Shown here in pieces: positions 28,650-37,529 of a stretch of 64,000 bases of DNA; position 1 is the first letter of the stretch, and each line of letters opens with the position of its first letter. Source of the stretch: Sunxiuqinia elliptica (lineage in GTDB: Bacteria; Bacteroidota; Bacteroidia; Bacteroidales; Prolixibacteraceae); contig NZ_FONW01000015.1 of the NCBI RefSeq assembly GCF_900113005.1, positions 30,763 to 94,762 on the forward strand, read 5' to 3'. The translations under genes and the position numbers were made by a program. Below the pieces are notes generated by a model, which had not been told where the DNA came from, made no database searches, and worked only from the letters and a program-made list of their open reading frames with translations.

Positions 28650-28970
28650 GTTCTTCTATTTCGGAGGTTAAGTTCAAAAATAATTTGCATTAATACAACG
28701 ATCTATTAATCAAAAAAATCAACCTAATCAATCTATTATTCATCGAATTAGTGACACATAAGTTCAATTATTCACTATTGACGTTCAGCTTGTTGACAAA
28801 AAAAACGCTACTAATAAACATCAATGCAACGAGTTAAGACTGCCATTTTAGCAATTAATCTTTTTTAACATTTATTACCTAACCTTTTCAAAACGATAGC
28901 CGTTTAAAAGACCTGTGTGCAAACAAGACAACTTTTTAAAGTTTTTTAAAAATCATTTTAAAGCGTTTTA
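28650..28970. other. Gene-free divergent interval
   Basis: This stretch separates the permease (minus) from the pRiA4b ORF-3-like gene (plus) and must contain both promoters. No strong -7 box, repeat or RNA feature was recognised. The last 50 bp are rich in runs of A and T. Confidence 0.4.
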
Positions 28971-29498
28971 ATGGTTTATCGATTCAAAATAACATCTATA
29001 GAAAAGACGGATTTTGCCAGGGTGCTTGAAATAGATGGACGAAAAACATTTGCTGATTTACATTGCTGCATCCAGAATTGCTGTCACTACAGCTCTGATC
29101 AACTTGCATCATTTTTTGTTGCCAGCGATAAGTGCGGCAAACAAATTGAAATCTCTCAAATTGATTATGGAAAGAATGGTTCCCAATTTCAAAACATGGG
29201 GAAAACCAAACTACATGATATCCTCTCTGACATAGGACAACGTATGCTCTATGTGTTTGATTTTTTTAATGACAGATCTTTTTATATTGAATTAACAGAC
29301 ATTTACATGAAAAAGAATCTTCAAGAAAAACAAGTCACCCACAGACTAGGTGATGCCCCTGCACAAGTGCTGGAAGAAGAATTACAGGACCAGGGTCTTA
29401 ATGTTCTCGACCAAGAGAACCAGTACCAAGATTATGGTGATTTAGATGATTATACCGAAATTTTTGGCGAAATGGAGGATCTAATCGAAGGGGACTGA
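28971..29498 (+). CDS. Plasmid pRiA4b ORF-3-like protein (TnpR/IS1096 passenger family)
   Basis: The 175-residue product starts with the family-typical YRFKITSIEKTDFARVLEI, followed by the central KTFADLHCCIQNC and a YVFDFFNDRSFYIELTDI strand pair. It ends in an unusually acidic tail. This fold occurs on plasmids and as an IS1096 passenger, but chromosomal copies are common in Bacteroidota; nothing here indicates a mobile element. The biochemical role is unknown. It is followed by a terminator and then miaA. Confidence 0.75.
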   Translation: MVYRFKITSIEKTDFARVLEIDGRKTFADLHCCIQNCCHYSSDQLASFFVASDKCGKQIEISQIDYGKNGSQFQNMGKTKLHDILSDIGQRMLYVFDFFNDRSFYIELTDIYMKKNLQEKQVTHRLGDAPAQVLEEELQDQGLNVLDQENQYQDYGDLDDYTEIFGEMEDLIEGD

Positions 29499-29518
29499 AA
29501 GGACCCCTTCCTTTTTTT
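29488..29518 (+). terminator. Terminator overlapping the ORF-3-like stop codon
   Basis: AAGGGG (29488-29493) and CCCCTT (29504-29509) form a hairpin whose loop contains the TGA stop, followed by a seven-T tract at 29512-29518. Confidence 0.75.
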
Positions 29519-29529
29519 AGCAAAACCAC

Positions 29530-29537
29530 TACCTTTG
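29530..29537 (+). promoter_or_regulatory. -7 element of miaA
   Basis: TACCTTTG is an exact TAnnTTTG match, 25 bp before the miaA ATG. It sits directly after the preceding terminator; no -33 TTTG is visible. Confidence 0.4.
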
Positions 29538-29562
29538 CTTTTTCAACCCCTCGTATTAAAGT

Positions 29563-30468
29563 ATGAACAAAGCATTAATCGTTGTACAAGGTCCAACAGG
29601 TATTGGTAAAAGCCACCTAAGCATTCAGCTTGCGAAACACTTCAACACCGAAATAATTTCTTCCGACTCCCGCCAGCTGTTTAAGGAGTTAAGTATTGGG
29701 ACTGCAGTCCCCTCCCCTGACGAGCTCAGCCAGGTTCCTCACCATCTTATTCATTCTCATTCAATTCATGACGATTACAATGCCAGCCGCTTTGAAACCG
29801 AAGCTCTTGAACTCATAGAACAACTTTTTTCATCGCGTAATCAGTTAATCATGGCTGGTGGTTCCATGCTTTATGTCGATGCTGTTTGTAAAGGAATCGA
29901 TTTTCAGCCTGATGTTGATCCTGTTATCCGGGAATCACTGGTCAATGATTGGCAAGAAAAGGGGATCGAACATTTACGCCTCAAATTAAAACAGCTGGAC
30001 GAAACCTATTACCAACAAGTAGACTTAAAAAACCCGAAACGATTAATACGGGCGTTGGAAGTCTGTTTAATGACCGGGAAACCGTACTCTTCATTTCGAA
30101 AAGAGACCATCAAAGAACGCCCCTTTAAAATCATAAAAATAGGGCTTAACATGGATCGGGAGGCTCTTTACGACCGAATTAACCAGCGTGTAGATCAAAT
30201 GATAGCAGAAGGCTTAGAAGATGAAGCCAGAAAGATTTACCCCTTTCGTCATTTGAACTCGCTAAACACCGTGGGCTATAAAGAACTCTTTGCCCATTTT
30301 GATGGAGCAATAAGCTTAGAAAAAGCCATTGAACTCATTAAGCGCAACACCAGGCGCTATGCTCGAAAACAACTAACTTGGTTGCGAAAAGATGAACACA
30401 TCAATTGGTTTCACCCGGATAATTTAGATGAAATAATCACCTTTACAGAACAACAGTTGCCAACATGA
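29563..30468 (+). CDS. miaA: tRNA dimethylallyltransferase
   Basis: The 301-residue enzyme has the P-loop GPTGIGKS (residues 10-17), then ISSDSRQLFKELSIGTA with the catalytic Asp, AGGSMLYVDAVCKGID, and KNPKRLIRALEV, followed by the C-terminal NTRRYARKQLTWLRKD. It adds a dimethylallyl group to A37 of tRNAs reading UNN codons. It overlaps the NUDIX gene by 4 bp and heads a four-gene run to 32710. Confidence 0.96.
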   Translation: MNKALIVVQGPTGIGKSHLSIQLAKHFNTEIISSDSRQLFKELSIGTAVPSPDELSQVPHHLIHSHSIHDDYNASRFETEALELIEQLFSSRNQLIMAGGSMLYVDAVCKGIDFQPDVDPVIRESLVNDWQEKGIEHLRLKLKQLDETYYQQVDLKNPKRLIRALEVCLMTGKPYSSFRKETIKERPFKIIKIGLNMDREALYDRINQRVDQMIAEGLEDEARKIYPFRHLNSLNTVGYKELFAHFDGAISLEKAIELIKRNTRRYARKQLTWLRKDEHINWFHPDNLDEIITFTEQQLPT

Positions 30469-30929
30469 AAGCGTCCATTCCAAACCAATTTACCATACGC
30501 ATTTATGGAATCTTCAGCAATTCACAGAACGAGGTTTTAGTTACCGATGAATTTCAACTGGATACCCCAATGACCAAGTTCCCCGGAGGAGGCTTGCAAT
30601 TTGGAGAAGGGCCGATCGATTGCTTACGACGGGAAATGCGCGAAGAGTGTCAACAAGAAATTGAAGCGATCACACACTATTACACCACGCACTTTTACCA
30701 GAAGGCTTTGTTCTGGGACAACCATCAGCTCTTGAGCATCTACTACAAAGCAAAGTTGCTTCCTCCCTTACAATTTAAAATCTCCGAAAAAGCATTTGAC
30801 TTCGGTCAATTTGAAAACGGACAACAATCTTTCCGTTGGGTAAAACAAGAAGCATTAAATGCTGACGAATTTACTTTCCCAATTGACAAACATGTAGCAA
30901 CTTTGTTACTGAACGAAAAACAAAAGTAA
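30465..30929 (+). CDS. NUDIX hydrolase
   Basis: The 154-residue protein contains a Nudix box that fits GX5EX7REUXEE: GLQFGEGPIDCLRREMREEC, with the Mg2+-binding REMREE core. NUDIX enzymes hydrolyse nucleoside diphosphates linked to another moiety. The substrate is not predictable. Its ATGA start overlaps the miaA stop, so it is translationally coupled; the glycosyltransferase gene follows after 61 bp. Confidence 0.9.
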   Translation: MKASIPNQFTIRIYGIFSNSQNEVLVTDEFQLDTPMTKFPGGGLQFGEGPIDCLRREMREECQQEIEAITHYYTTHFYQKALFWDNHQLLSIYYKAKLLPPLQFKISEKAFDFGQFENGQQSFRWVKQEALNADEFTFPIDKHVATLLLNEKQK

Positions 30930-30990
30930 AACGACCATTTCCGGCCTAACAACAAGCTCGGAAATAAACATACCTTTTGAAAACTGACAG

Positions 30991-32136
30991 ATGAAGACAA
31001 TCAAAATAATTGGTCCTGCCTATCCCTACCGGGGAGGACTCGCCTCATACAACGAACGCCTTGCCGAAGAGTTTCAACGACAAGGCTACCAGGTCAATAT
31101 TGAGACCTTTACCGTTCAATACCCTAACTTGCTGTTCCCCGGAAAATCGCAGTATGTTGACGGACCTGCCCCTTCAAAACTATCCATTCAACGTACCGTA
31201 AACTCAGTCAATCCAGTCAACTGGCTTGCTGTGGGCAAACGAATCAAACGCGAAAAGCCTGATCTTCTAATGGTTCGCTACTGGCTGCCCTTCATGGGCC
31301 CCTGCCTCGGATCAATTTGCCGGTTGGTTCGCCAAAATAAACACACCAAAGTTGTCTGCCTGGCTGACAACATTATTCCACATGAACAAAGGCCCGGCGA
31401 CAAACAGCTAACAAGTTATTTCATGCATAGCATCGATGGCATGGTAGCAATGTCTCAATCGGTACTCAACGATATCGATAAGTTCAATCCCAAACTACCA
31501 CGTCAGCTATGTCCGCATCCCTTGTTTGACAACTTTGGAGAACGGCTTGATCCTTTACAAGCCAAAAAGCTTCTTCAGCTTGACCCCCAAACAAGCTACC
31601 TACTCTTCTTCGGATTTATTCGCGACTACAAAGGCTTAGACCTGTTGCTAAAAGCTTTTGCCGACAACCGATTAAAGAAACTACCAGTAAAGCTAATTGT
31701 AGCTGGCGAATTCTACACCAAGCCGGAACCTTACCTGCAATTAATTGAAGACTTGGGCCTCAAAGACCGCGTGTTATTGCATACCGATTTTATTCCAAAC
31801 GAAAAGGTGAGCCAATACTTCAGTGCTTCTGATCTGGTTGTTCAACCCTACAAAAGCGCGACTCAAAGTGGGGTTACCCAAATTGGCTATCATTTTGAGA
31901 AATCGATGCTTGTAACTGACGTCGGAGGTTTGTCTGAAATCATCCCGGATCAGAAAATTGGTTACGTTGTCCAACCGAGTCCTGATGCTATCGCTGATGC
32001 TATCGTTGACTTTTACAGTCAAAATCGCCAAGCCGAATTTGAGCAAAACCTAATTGAAGAGAAAAAGAAATTCTCCTGGGAACATATGGTTAATGCCTTC
32101 TTATCCGTTTACAAGCAAACCCAACAGAATGACTGA
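30991..32136 (+). CDS. GT4-family glycosyltransferase
   Basis: The 381-residue GT-B protein has the N-terminal donor-side segment IIGPAYPYRGGLASYNERLA and the C-terminal FFGFIRDYKGLDLLLKAFA. The nucleotide-binding block shows the acidic residues and Gly pair near VTQIGYHFEKSMLVTDVGG followed by LSEI. It resembles family 4 retaining glycosyltransferases of surface polysaccharide synthesis. It overlaps the gmhA-like gene by 8 bp, which hints at a role in lipopolysaccharide or glycan assembly. Specificity is unknown. Confidence 0.88.
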   Translation: MKTIKIIGPAYPYRGGLASYNERLAEEFQRQGYQVNIETFTVQYPNLLFPGKSQYVDGPAPSKLSIQRTVNSVNPVNWLAVGKRIKREKPDLLMVRYWLPFMGPCLGSICRLVRQNKHTKVVCLADNIIPHEQRPGDKQLTSYFMHSIDGMVAMSQSVLNDIDKFNPKLPRQLCPHPLFDNFGERLDPLQAKKLLQLDPQTSYLLFFGFIRDYKGLDLLLKAFADNRLKKLPVKLIVAGEFYTKPEPYLQLIEDLGLKDRVLLHTDFIPNEKVSQYFSASDLVVQPYKSATQSGVTQIGYHFEKSMLVTDVGGLSEIIPDQKIGYVVQPSPDAIADAIVDFYSQNRQAEFEQNLIEEKKKFSWEHMVNAFLSVYKQTQQND

Positions 32137-32710
32137 ACAACTAAGCAAACGCTTACAAGAAGCCATCGAAATAAAACAAGCTATCCTGTCGGACACGAAA
32201 CTTCTGGAGCAAATTGGCCAAGCGATTGATGAGCTGGTTTTCAGTTATCGCCATAAAGGCAAAGCACTTTTTTGTGGTAACGGAGGAAGTGCTGCCGATG
32301 CGCAACACCTGGCAGCAGAGCTTTCCGGAAAGTTTTACCTCGATCGACCACCAATCCAGGCAGAAGCTTGTCATGTCAACACGTCCTTTTTAACCGCTTA
32401 CTCCAACGACTATGATTTTGAAGTCGCCTATGCTCGTTATATCGAGTCAGTTGGGCGTCCCGGCGATGTGCTTATTGCAATTTCCACATCAGGCACATCA
32501 GCCAATGTGGTAAAAGCAGCCCAAAAAGCGCGAGAATTGGGCATGCGGATTATTGCACTTACCGGCTCCGGTGGAGGCGAGCTTGCCAGCATCGCTCACA
32601 TCTGCTTAAAAGTGCCTTCAACCAATACGCCCCGCATCCAGGAAGCCCATATTTTGATCGGCCATTTAATTTGTGAGCAGGTAGAGCAAGCTCTCTTTGC
32701 AAAACAATAG
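32129..32710 (+). CDS. gmhA: SIS-domain phosphoheptose isomerase (GmhA/DiaA type)
   Basis: The 193-residue protein starts at ATG 32129 inside the preceding gene (8-bp overlap); a longer frame from 32054 lacks homology. Its SIS domain shows FCGNGGSAADAQHLAAELSG (residues about 49-68), the NDYDFEVAYARYIE segment and AISTSGTSANVVKAA. GmhA converts sedoheptulose 7-phosphate to D-glycero-D-manno-heptose 7-phosphate, the first step of heptose for lipopolysaccharide core. The DiaA replication factor is a near paralogue and cannot be excluded. The glycosyltransferase neighbour favours GmhA. Confidence 0.85.
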   Translation: MTEQLSKRLQEAIEIKQAILSDTKLLEQIGQAIDELVFSYRHKGKALFCGNGGSAADAQHLAAELSGKFYLDRPPIQAEACHVNTSFLTAYSNDYDFEVAYARYIESVGRPGDVLIAISTSGTSANVVKAAQKARELGMRIIALTGSGGGELASIAHICLKVPSTNTPRIQEAHILIGHLICEQVEQALFAKQ

Positions 32711-32860
32711 CCAAACGCCTGAACAAAGCATAGGTTTCAAGCCTTTCATTAACGATTGGTGAAATCTGATTTTTCGCAAGAAAATGGAGAATCATTTTCT
32801 AACAATTAAACTATATTTACCGTTTACAATACGAAAAGGCTTCAAGATTTTAGTTGAACG

Positions 32861-35107
32861 ATGGAGATGAATAAATTACAAACAAAGGCAGAGCAACGAC
32901 TTATCGCTGATTACTACGAAAATCTCACCAATACTTTTGATCAGCGAATTACAGATGAGGGGCGGGAGCGAATTCAAAAAGCATTTGAGTTTGCCAACAG
33001 TGCACATGCCGGAGTAAAACGGAAATCGGGAGAACCCTACATCATCCATCCGATTGCAGTAGCCCAGATTGTTTCTGGAGAGATCGGACTTGGAGCCACC
33101 TCGATTATTGCAGCCATCCTGCACGATGTGGTTGAAGACACCGACTACTCGCTGGATGATATCCAGAATTTGTTTGGCGAAAAGGTGGCAAAAGTTGTTG
33201 ATGGGCTGACCAAGCTTTCCGACGAAATAACGGCTCAGCACGATTCAAAACAAGCAACCAATTTCCGAAAAATGTTGATGACACTATCCGATGATGTTCG
33301 TGTTATCCTCATCAAGTTGGCAGACCGCTTGCACAACATGCGCACTTTGGATAGCATGCCAGCCGCAAAACAGTTGAAAATTGCAGCTGAAACGCTATAC
33401 ATATTCGCTCCTTTAGCTCATCGTCTGGGGCTATATTCAATCAAAACAGAGCTTGAAGACCTAAGTCTGAAATACAAACAACCGGAAACATTCGATCAAA
33501 TTGTTCTCCGGTTAAGTAACCAACGTGAGCGGCGCGAATACCTCGTTAATGAGTTTGTCAAACCGATACAAACTCAACTGAAAAGTGAGGACATCAATTT
33601 TTCCATTTCCGGTCGCTTAAAATCCATTTATTCCATATGGAATAAAATGCAAACAAAAGGGGTTTCGTTTGACGAAGTTTATGACTTACTCGCCATCCGA
33701 ATTGTTTTCAAGCCCAAATCCAATGTCTCTGAAAAGCGGCAATGCTTCGATATTCTCTCGCTCATCACCGACATTTATAAGCCAAAGCCTGACCGTATCC
33801 GCGATTGGATCACCATTCCCAAAGCGAATGGTTACGAGGCGCTTCATGTCACGGTGATGGGCCCGCAAGGAAAGTGGGTTGAAGTTCAAATCAGAACAGA
33901 GCGAATGGATGAAATTGCAGAACGTGGTTTTGCAGCACACTACAAATATAAAGGTGTCCAGTCACCCGAAACTGAATTGGACAAATGGCTGGAGAAAATC
34001 CGGGAAATGCTTCAAAATCCAGAATCCGATGCGATGGAGTTTTTGGACGAATTCAAGATGAACTTGTTTTCTTCTGAGATTGTAGTGTTTACCCCAAAGG
34101 GCGATATGATTAACCTACCCAAAGGCGCCACCGTTATTGATTTTGCTTACGAGATTCATACCGATCTGGGGAATCGATGTATTGGTGCTAAAATCAATCA
34201 TAAGCTCGTCCCCGTTAGCTATGTCCTCCAGAGTGGCGATCAGGTTGAAATTCTGACCTCAAAAACACAAAAGCCAGATTTGGAATGGCTTCAATTCATG
34301 GTGACAGCAAAAGCCAAAAGCAAAGTCAAACAAGCCTTTAAGTTAGATAAGAAAAGGCACCTGGAAAAAGGACGTGAGATTATTGAAGAAAAGCTTCGTC
34401 AATACAAAATAAAGCCGTCTTCTGATACCTTGAAAAAGCTGACATCGCACTACAGCCTTTCCAATAAAGACCAGCTCTATGCTCATGTAGGAATGGGATT
34501 CATCCAAATTGACGATTTGGAAAGCATTTTAAAAACCAGACGCGAAAACAAACTGGCCAAGTATTGGAAGCTATCGTTTGGAATGGGACGCAAAAACTCG
34601 GAAACAGAGCATGAGTTAAACCTTCCAACCAAGTCAATCAATAAGAAAAATACGTTTCTACTCAAAGAAGATCCTGACGAAAGTACCTACTCTTTAGCAA
34701 AATGTTGCCAACCAATTCCCGGGGATGACGTTTTAGGTTACCTGAATTCAGCCAATCATGTCATCATTCACAAGCGTAACTGCCCTGAGGCGAACAAACT
34801 GATGTCTCAACATGGCGATCGGATTATAACCGCTGAGTGGACTAACTTTAAGAAACGCTCTTACCTTACCCACATCAAAATCAACGGATTCGATCGCGTT
34901 GGGATTGTAAACGAAGTAACGAACATCATCTCGAAACTGAGCAACATCAACATGCGCACAGTCATGTTTGACACCCACGATGGTATTTTCGAAGGCGACC
35001 TGTATATATACATTCACAACCTTGAGGATTTAAATAAATTAATTTCCCGACTAATGAAAATCAAAGGGATAGACACAATCGAGCGGATTGAAAAAATCGA
35101 CAATTAA
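32861..35107 (+). CDS. rel: Bifunctional (p)ppGpp synthetase/hydrolase, Rel/SpoT family
   Basis: The 748-residue protein has an HD hydrolase domain (about 45-200) with YIIHPIAVAQI, the metal motif AAILHDVVEDTDYSL and LADRLHNMRTL. The synthetase domain (about 240-380) has GRLKSIYSIWNKM, YDLLAIRIVF and PKANGYEALHVTVMG. A TGS domain near 405-470 follows (FTPKGDMINLPKGATVIDFA), then a helical/zinc-finger region and a C-terminal ACT domain with INMRTVMFDTHDGIFEGDL. It makes and degrades the stringent-response alarmones. The HD catalytic residues are intact, so hydrolase activity is likely. Confidence 0.95.
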   Translation: MEMNKLQTKAEQRLIADYYENLTNTFDQRITDEGRERIQKAFEFANSAHAGVKRKSGEPYIIHPIAVAQIVSGEIGLGATSIIAAILHDVVEDTDYSLDDIQNLFGEKVAKVVDGLTKLSDEITAQHDSKQATNFRKMLMTLSDDVRVILIKLADRLHNMRTLDSMPAAKQLKIAAETLYIFAPLAHRLGLYSIKTELEDLSLKYKQPETFDQIVLRLSNQRERREYLVNEFVKPIQTQLKSEDINFSISGRLKSIYSIWNKMQTKGVSFDEVYDLLAIRIVFKPKSNVSEKRQCFDILSLITDIYKPKPDRIRDWITIPKANGYEALHVTVMGPQGKWVEVQIRTERMDEIAERGFAAHYKYKGVQSPETELDKWLEKIREMLQNPESDAMEFLDEFKMNLFSSEIVVFTPKGDMINLPKGATVIDFAYEIHTDLGNRCIGAKINHKLVPVSYVLQSGDQVEILTSKTQKPDLEWLQFMVTAKAKSKVKQAFKLDKKRHLEKGREIIEEKLRQYKIKPSSDTLKKLTSHYSLSNKDQLYAHVGMGFIQIDDLESILKTRRENKLAKYWKLSFGMGRKNSETEHELNLPTKSINKKNTFLLKEDPDESTYSLAKCCQPIPGDDVLGYLNSANHVIIHKRNCPEANKLMSQHGDRIITAEWTNFKKRSYLTHIKINGFDRVGIVNEVTNIISKLSNINMRTVMFDTHDGIFEGDLYIYIHNLEDLNKLISRLMKIKGIDTIERIEKIDN

Positions 35108-35152
35108 TTTTTATTTAGTCTAAACAATCATTAAAATTTTACTATTTTTGGG

Positions 35153-35160
35153 CTTTATTT
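35153..35160 (+). promoter_or_regulatory. -7 element of the Fur-family gene
   Basis: TATTTTTG matches TAnnTTTG exactly, 15 bp before the ATG at 35176. No matching -33 was found. Confidence 0.35.
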
Positions 35161-35175
35161 AAAACTGGTTTAAGT

Positions 35176-35616
35176 ATGAATAGCCATAAAACGAAAGATA
35201 CTGTGAAGAACATGTTCACAGAATACCTGGAGAAAAATGGTCACCGGAAAACACCCGAGCGATTTGCAATCCTGGAAGAAATCTATTCCAGAGAAGGGCA
35301 CTTTGACATTGAGTCGCTTTATATATCCATGAAAAATAAAAATTACAGGGTCAGCCGGGCAACATTATACAATACGATTGATCTATTACTCGAATGCAAA
35401 TTGGTCGTCAAACATCAGTTTGGCAAAAACATTGCCCAGTTTGAAAAAGCTTTTGCAACCCTGCAACACGACCACTTGATTGACACCAACAGCGGAATTG
35501 TCAAAGAGTTTTATGACCCTCGAATTCGGGAGATTATTGAAGAAGCTTGCTCGAAGTATAATTTCAAGTTATCGCACCACACCCTGTATATTTATGGGGA
35601 AAGCCTTGACTCCTAA
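35176..35616 (+). CDS. Fur-family metal/peroxide-responsive regulator
   Basis: The 146-residue protein has a winged-helix DNA-binding domain (about 15-85) with the motif [17 protein letters not shown] and a C-terminal dimerisation part with [11 protein letters not shown]. The family's usual structural-zinc CxxC after HDHLI is replaced by D-T-N-S, so no four-Cys zinc site can form. The regulatory metal may be bound by the remaining His/Asp/Glu residues. It could be a Fur, PerR or Zur; the sequence does not decide. It is monocistronic with a strong terminator. Confidence 0.85.
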   Translation: MNSHKTKDTVKNMFTEYLEKNGHRKTPERFAILEEIYSREGHFDIESLYISMKNKNYRVSRATLYNTIDLLLECKLVVKHQFGKNIAQFEKAFATLQHDHLIDTNSGIVKEFYDPRIREIIEEACSKYNFKLSHHTLYIYGESLDS

Positions 35617-35642
35617 AATGTTTTAACTCATTATAAATAGTT

Positions 35643-35670
35643 AACCTCTGATGAAACAGAGGTTTTTTTA
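35643..35670 (+). terminator. Terminator of the Fur-family gene
   Basis: AACCTCT (35643-35649) pairs with AGAGGTT (35658-35664), followed by a T run. Confidence 0.85.
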
Positions 35671-35748
35671 TGCCCGATTGAAAAAATTATTTGTAATTTT
35701 ATTCGCCAAATAAATTTCATGTTGGCACCGTAGAAATCAGTCCTTGTT

Positions 35749-35781
35749 TTTGACTTAATTTCTGCGGTTTACTTATGTTTG
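35749..35781 (+). promoter_or_regulatory. Bacteroidota-type promoter of purA
   Basis: TTTG (35749-35752) and TATGTTTG (35774-35781) are 21 bp apart, an exact fit to the TTTG-N19-21-TAnnTTTG pattern. The -7 box ends 21 bp before the chosen ATG at 35803 and overlaps the alternative TTG start at 35779, which argues for the ATG. Confidence 0.65.
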
Positions 35782-35802
35782 AAAATTAGTAAACCACATA
35801 GA

Positions 35803-37080
35803 ATGAAAGTAGATGTAATATTAGGTCTCCAGTGGGGAGATGAAGGAAAAGGAAAAATTGTTGACGTTTTAACCCCTAAATACGATGCCATTTCCAGGTT
35901 TCAAGGAGGTCCAAACGCAGGTCACACGCTTGAGATCAACGATTTTAAACAAGTTTTACACACCATTCCATCCGGAATTTTTCATGAGAATAAGGCCAAC
36001 GTGATTGGAAATGGGGTTGTCCTTGATCCTTTAATTTTCAAAAACGAAATTGAGAGCATCAAAAAGCATGGTCTTGATCTTCGCAAAAACCTTTATATCT
36101 CTAAAAAAGCACATCTAATTCTTCCAACGCACAAAATGCTTGATGCAGCATCAGAAGCTGCCAAAGGCGATACAAAAATTGGATCAACCTTAAAGGGAAT
36201 TGGACCAACTTACAAAGACAAGATTGGACGCGATGGCTTACGTGTTGGAGATCTGACTGAGAACTTTGAAGAAAAATATACTTCACGTATTAACGCCCAT
36301 AAAGACCTGCTGGACAAGTATTATGAGTTTGACTACTCCAAGCTATTGGAAGAAGTTGAAAAAGAATGGTTCGAAGGTATTGAGGCACTGAAACAATTTA
36401 CATTCGTTGATTCAGAGCACATGATCAACGATATGATTCAGGATGGCAAATCAGTTTTAGCTGAAGGAGCTCAAGGAACATTGCTCGACATTGATTTTGG
36501 CTCTTATCCTTTTGTGACTTCTTCCAACACTATTTGTGCAGGAGCTTGCACCGGACTAGGAATCGCCCCTCAAAAGATTGGTAATGTTTACGGAATTTTC
36601 AAAGCCTACTGTACACGTGTAGGAATGGGACCATTCCCTACAGAGTTACACTGCGAAACAGGACAGAAACTTCGCGATGCCGGAAATGAATACGGATCAA
36701 CAACAGGACGTCCTAGACGTTGTGGCTGGTTAGACTTGGTTGCTCTAAAATACTCCATCATGATCAATGGTGTTACCGAGCTGTTCATGATGAAAGGTGA
36801 CGTATTAGATGATTTTGACACCATCAAAATTTGTGTGGGATATGAAATCGACGGAGAAGTGGTTGACAAGTTTCCATTCGAATTAGGAGACAATGTGAAG
36901 CCTGTTTTCGTGGAGCTTCCAGGATGGAAAACCGATCTTACAAAGCTAACGCACCAGAATGAATTTCCAGAAGAGCTAAACAACTACATTAGCTTTATCG
37001 AGAAAGAAACTGGTCTTCCAATCACCATCGCATCTGTTGGTCCTAACAGGGCTCAGACCATTAAAATTGAACAAAAATAA
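35803..37080 (+). CDS. purA: Adenylosuccinate synthetase
   Basis: The 425-residue enzyme has the phosphate loop LGLQWGDEGKGK (residues 6-17), PNAGHTLE, the IGSTLKGIGPTYKDKIGRDG block and the GTP/IMP-binding TTGRPRRCGWLDLVALKYS. It ligates IMP and aspartate with GTP in AMP synthesis. The ATG at 35803 agrees with the start of homology and with the promoter. It is monocistronic and ends with a terminator. Confidence 0.97.
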   Translation: MKVDVILGLQWGDEGKGKIVDVLTPKYDAISRFQGGPNAGHTLEINDFKQVLHTIPSGIFHENKANVIGNGVVLDPLIFKNEIESIKKHGLDLRKNLYISKKAHLILPTHKMLDAASEAAKGDTKIGSTLKGIGPTYKDKIGRDGLRVGDLTENFEEKYTSRINAHKDLLDKYYEFDYSKLLEEVEKEWFEGIEALKQFTFVDSEHMINDMIQDGKSVLAEGAQGTLLDIDFGSYPFVTSSNTICAGACTGLGIAPQKIGNVYGIFKAYCTRVGMGPFPTELHCETGQKLRDAGNEYGSTTGRPRRCGWLDLVALKYSIMINGVTELFMMKGDVLDDFDTIKICVGYEIDGEVVDKFPFELGDNVKPVFVELPGWKTDLTKLTHQNEFPEELNNYISFIEKETGLPITIASVGPNRAQTIKIEQK

Positions 37081-37102
37081 TTGACAATATATCTCAATTT
37101 GC

Positions 37103-37137
37103 AAAGAGCTCCTTCTAAAAAAAGGGGCTCTTTTGGC
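37103..37137 (+). terminator. Terminator of purA
   Basis: AAAGAGC (37103-37109) pairs with GCTCTTT (37127-37133), extended by CCTT/AAGG, with a short T tail. Confidence 0.75.
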
Positions 37138-37529
37138 ATTCAAGCGTCTGCATAAACATCAACTTTGTAAACTTCATTTCTACGAAAACCCAACAAGCTA
37201 TAGCCTAATTTAGTCTCCCAAGCTTGTTTTTACGTTAATTCGAACCACTTTTCTTTTCAAAACAAACTTTAAATACTATTTTTAGGTTGCTTATTCGGAT
37301 TGTGCGACTTTACTCCCTTCAACTGATTTTGATTTTATTGACAAACAGAACATAAATACAAGCTGTTGAGTATGACACAGGTCGCACCCAAAGCTGCCGT
37401 ATAAGTGTTTGCGATTTGAATGATTAACAAAATAGAACCACGAGTTTTATTTTTAGAACGTTCAAGAACTTATCGATCTCGAAGAGTTTGAAACAAAACA
37501 GGTATAAACACCCAGAAAAAAGAACGTTT
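37138..37529. other. Gene-free interval before the D-threonine aldolase-like gene
   Basis: No gene, RNA or repeat was recognised here. It should contain the promoter of the next gene, but no consensus -33/-7 pair stands out. Confidence 0.4.

Noticed and set aside
28971..29498. Mobile element suggested by the IS1096-passenger family name
   Set aside because: No inverted repeats, transposase or target duplication are visible around it; the gene has its own terminator and a housekeeping neighbourhood.
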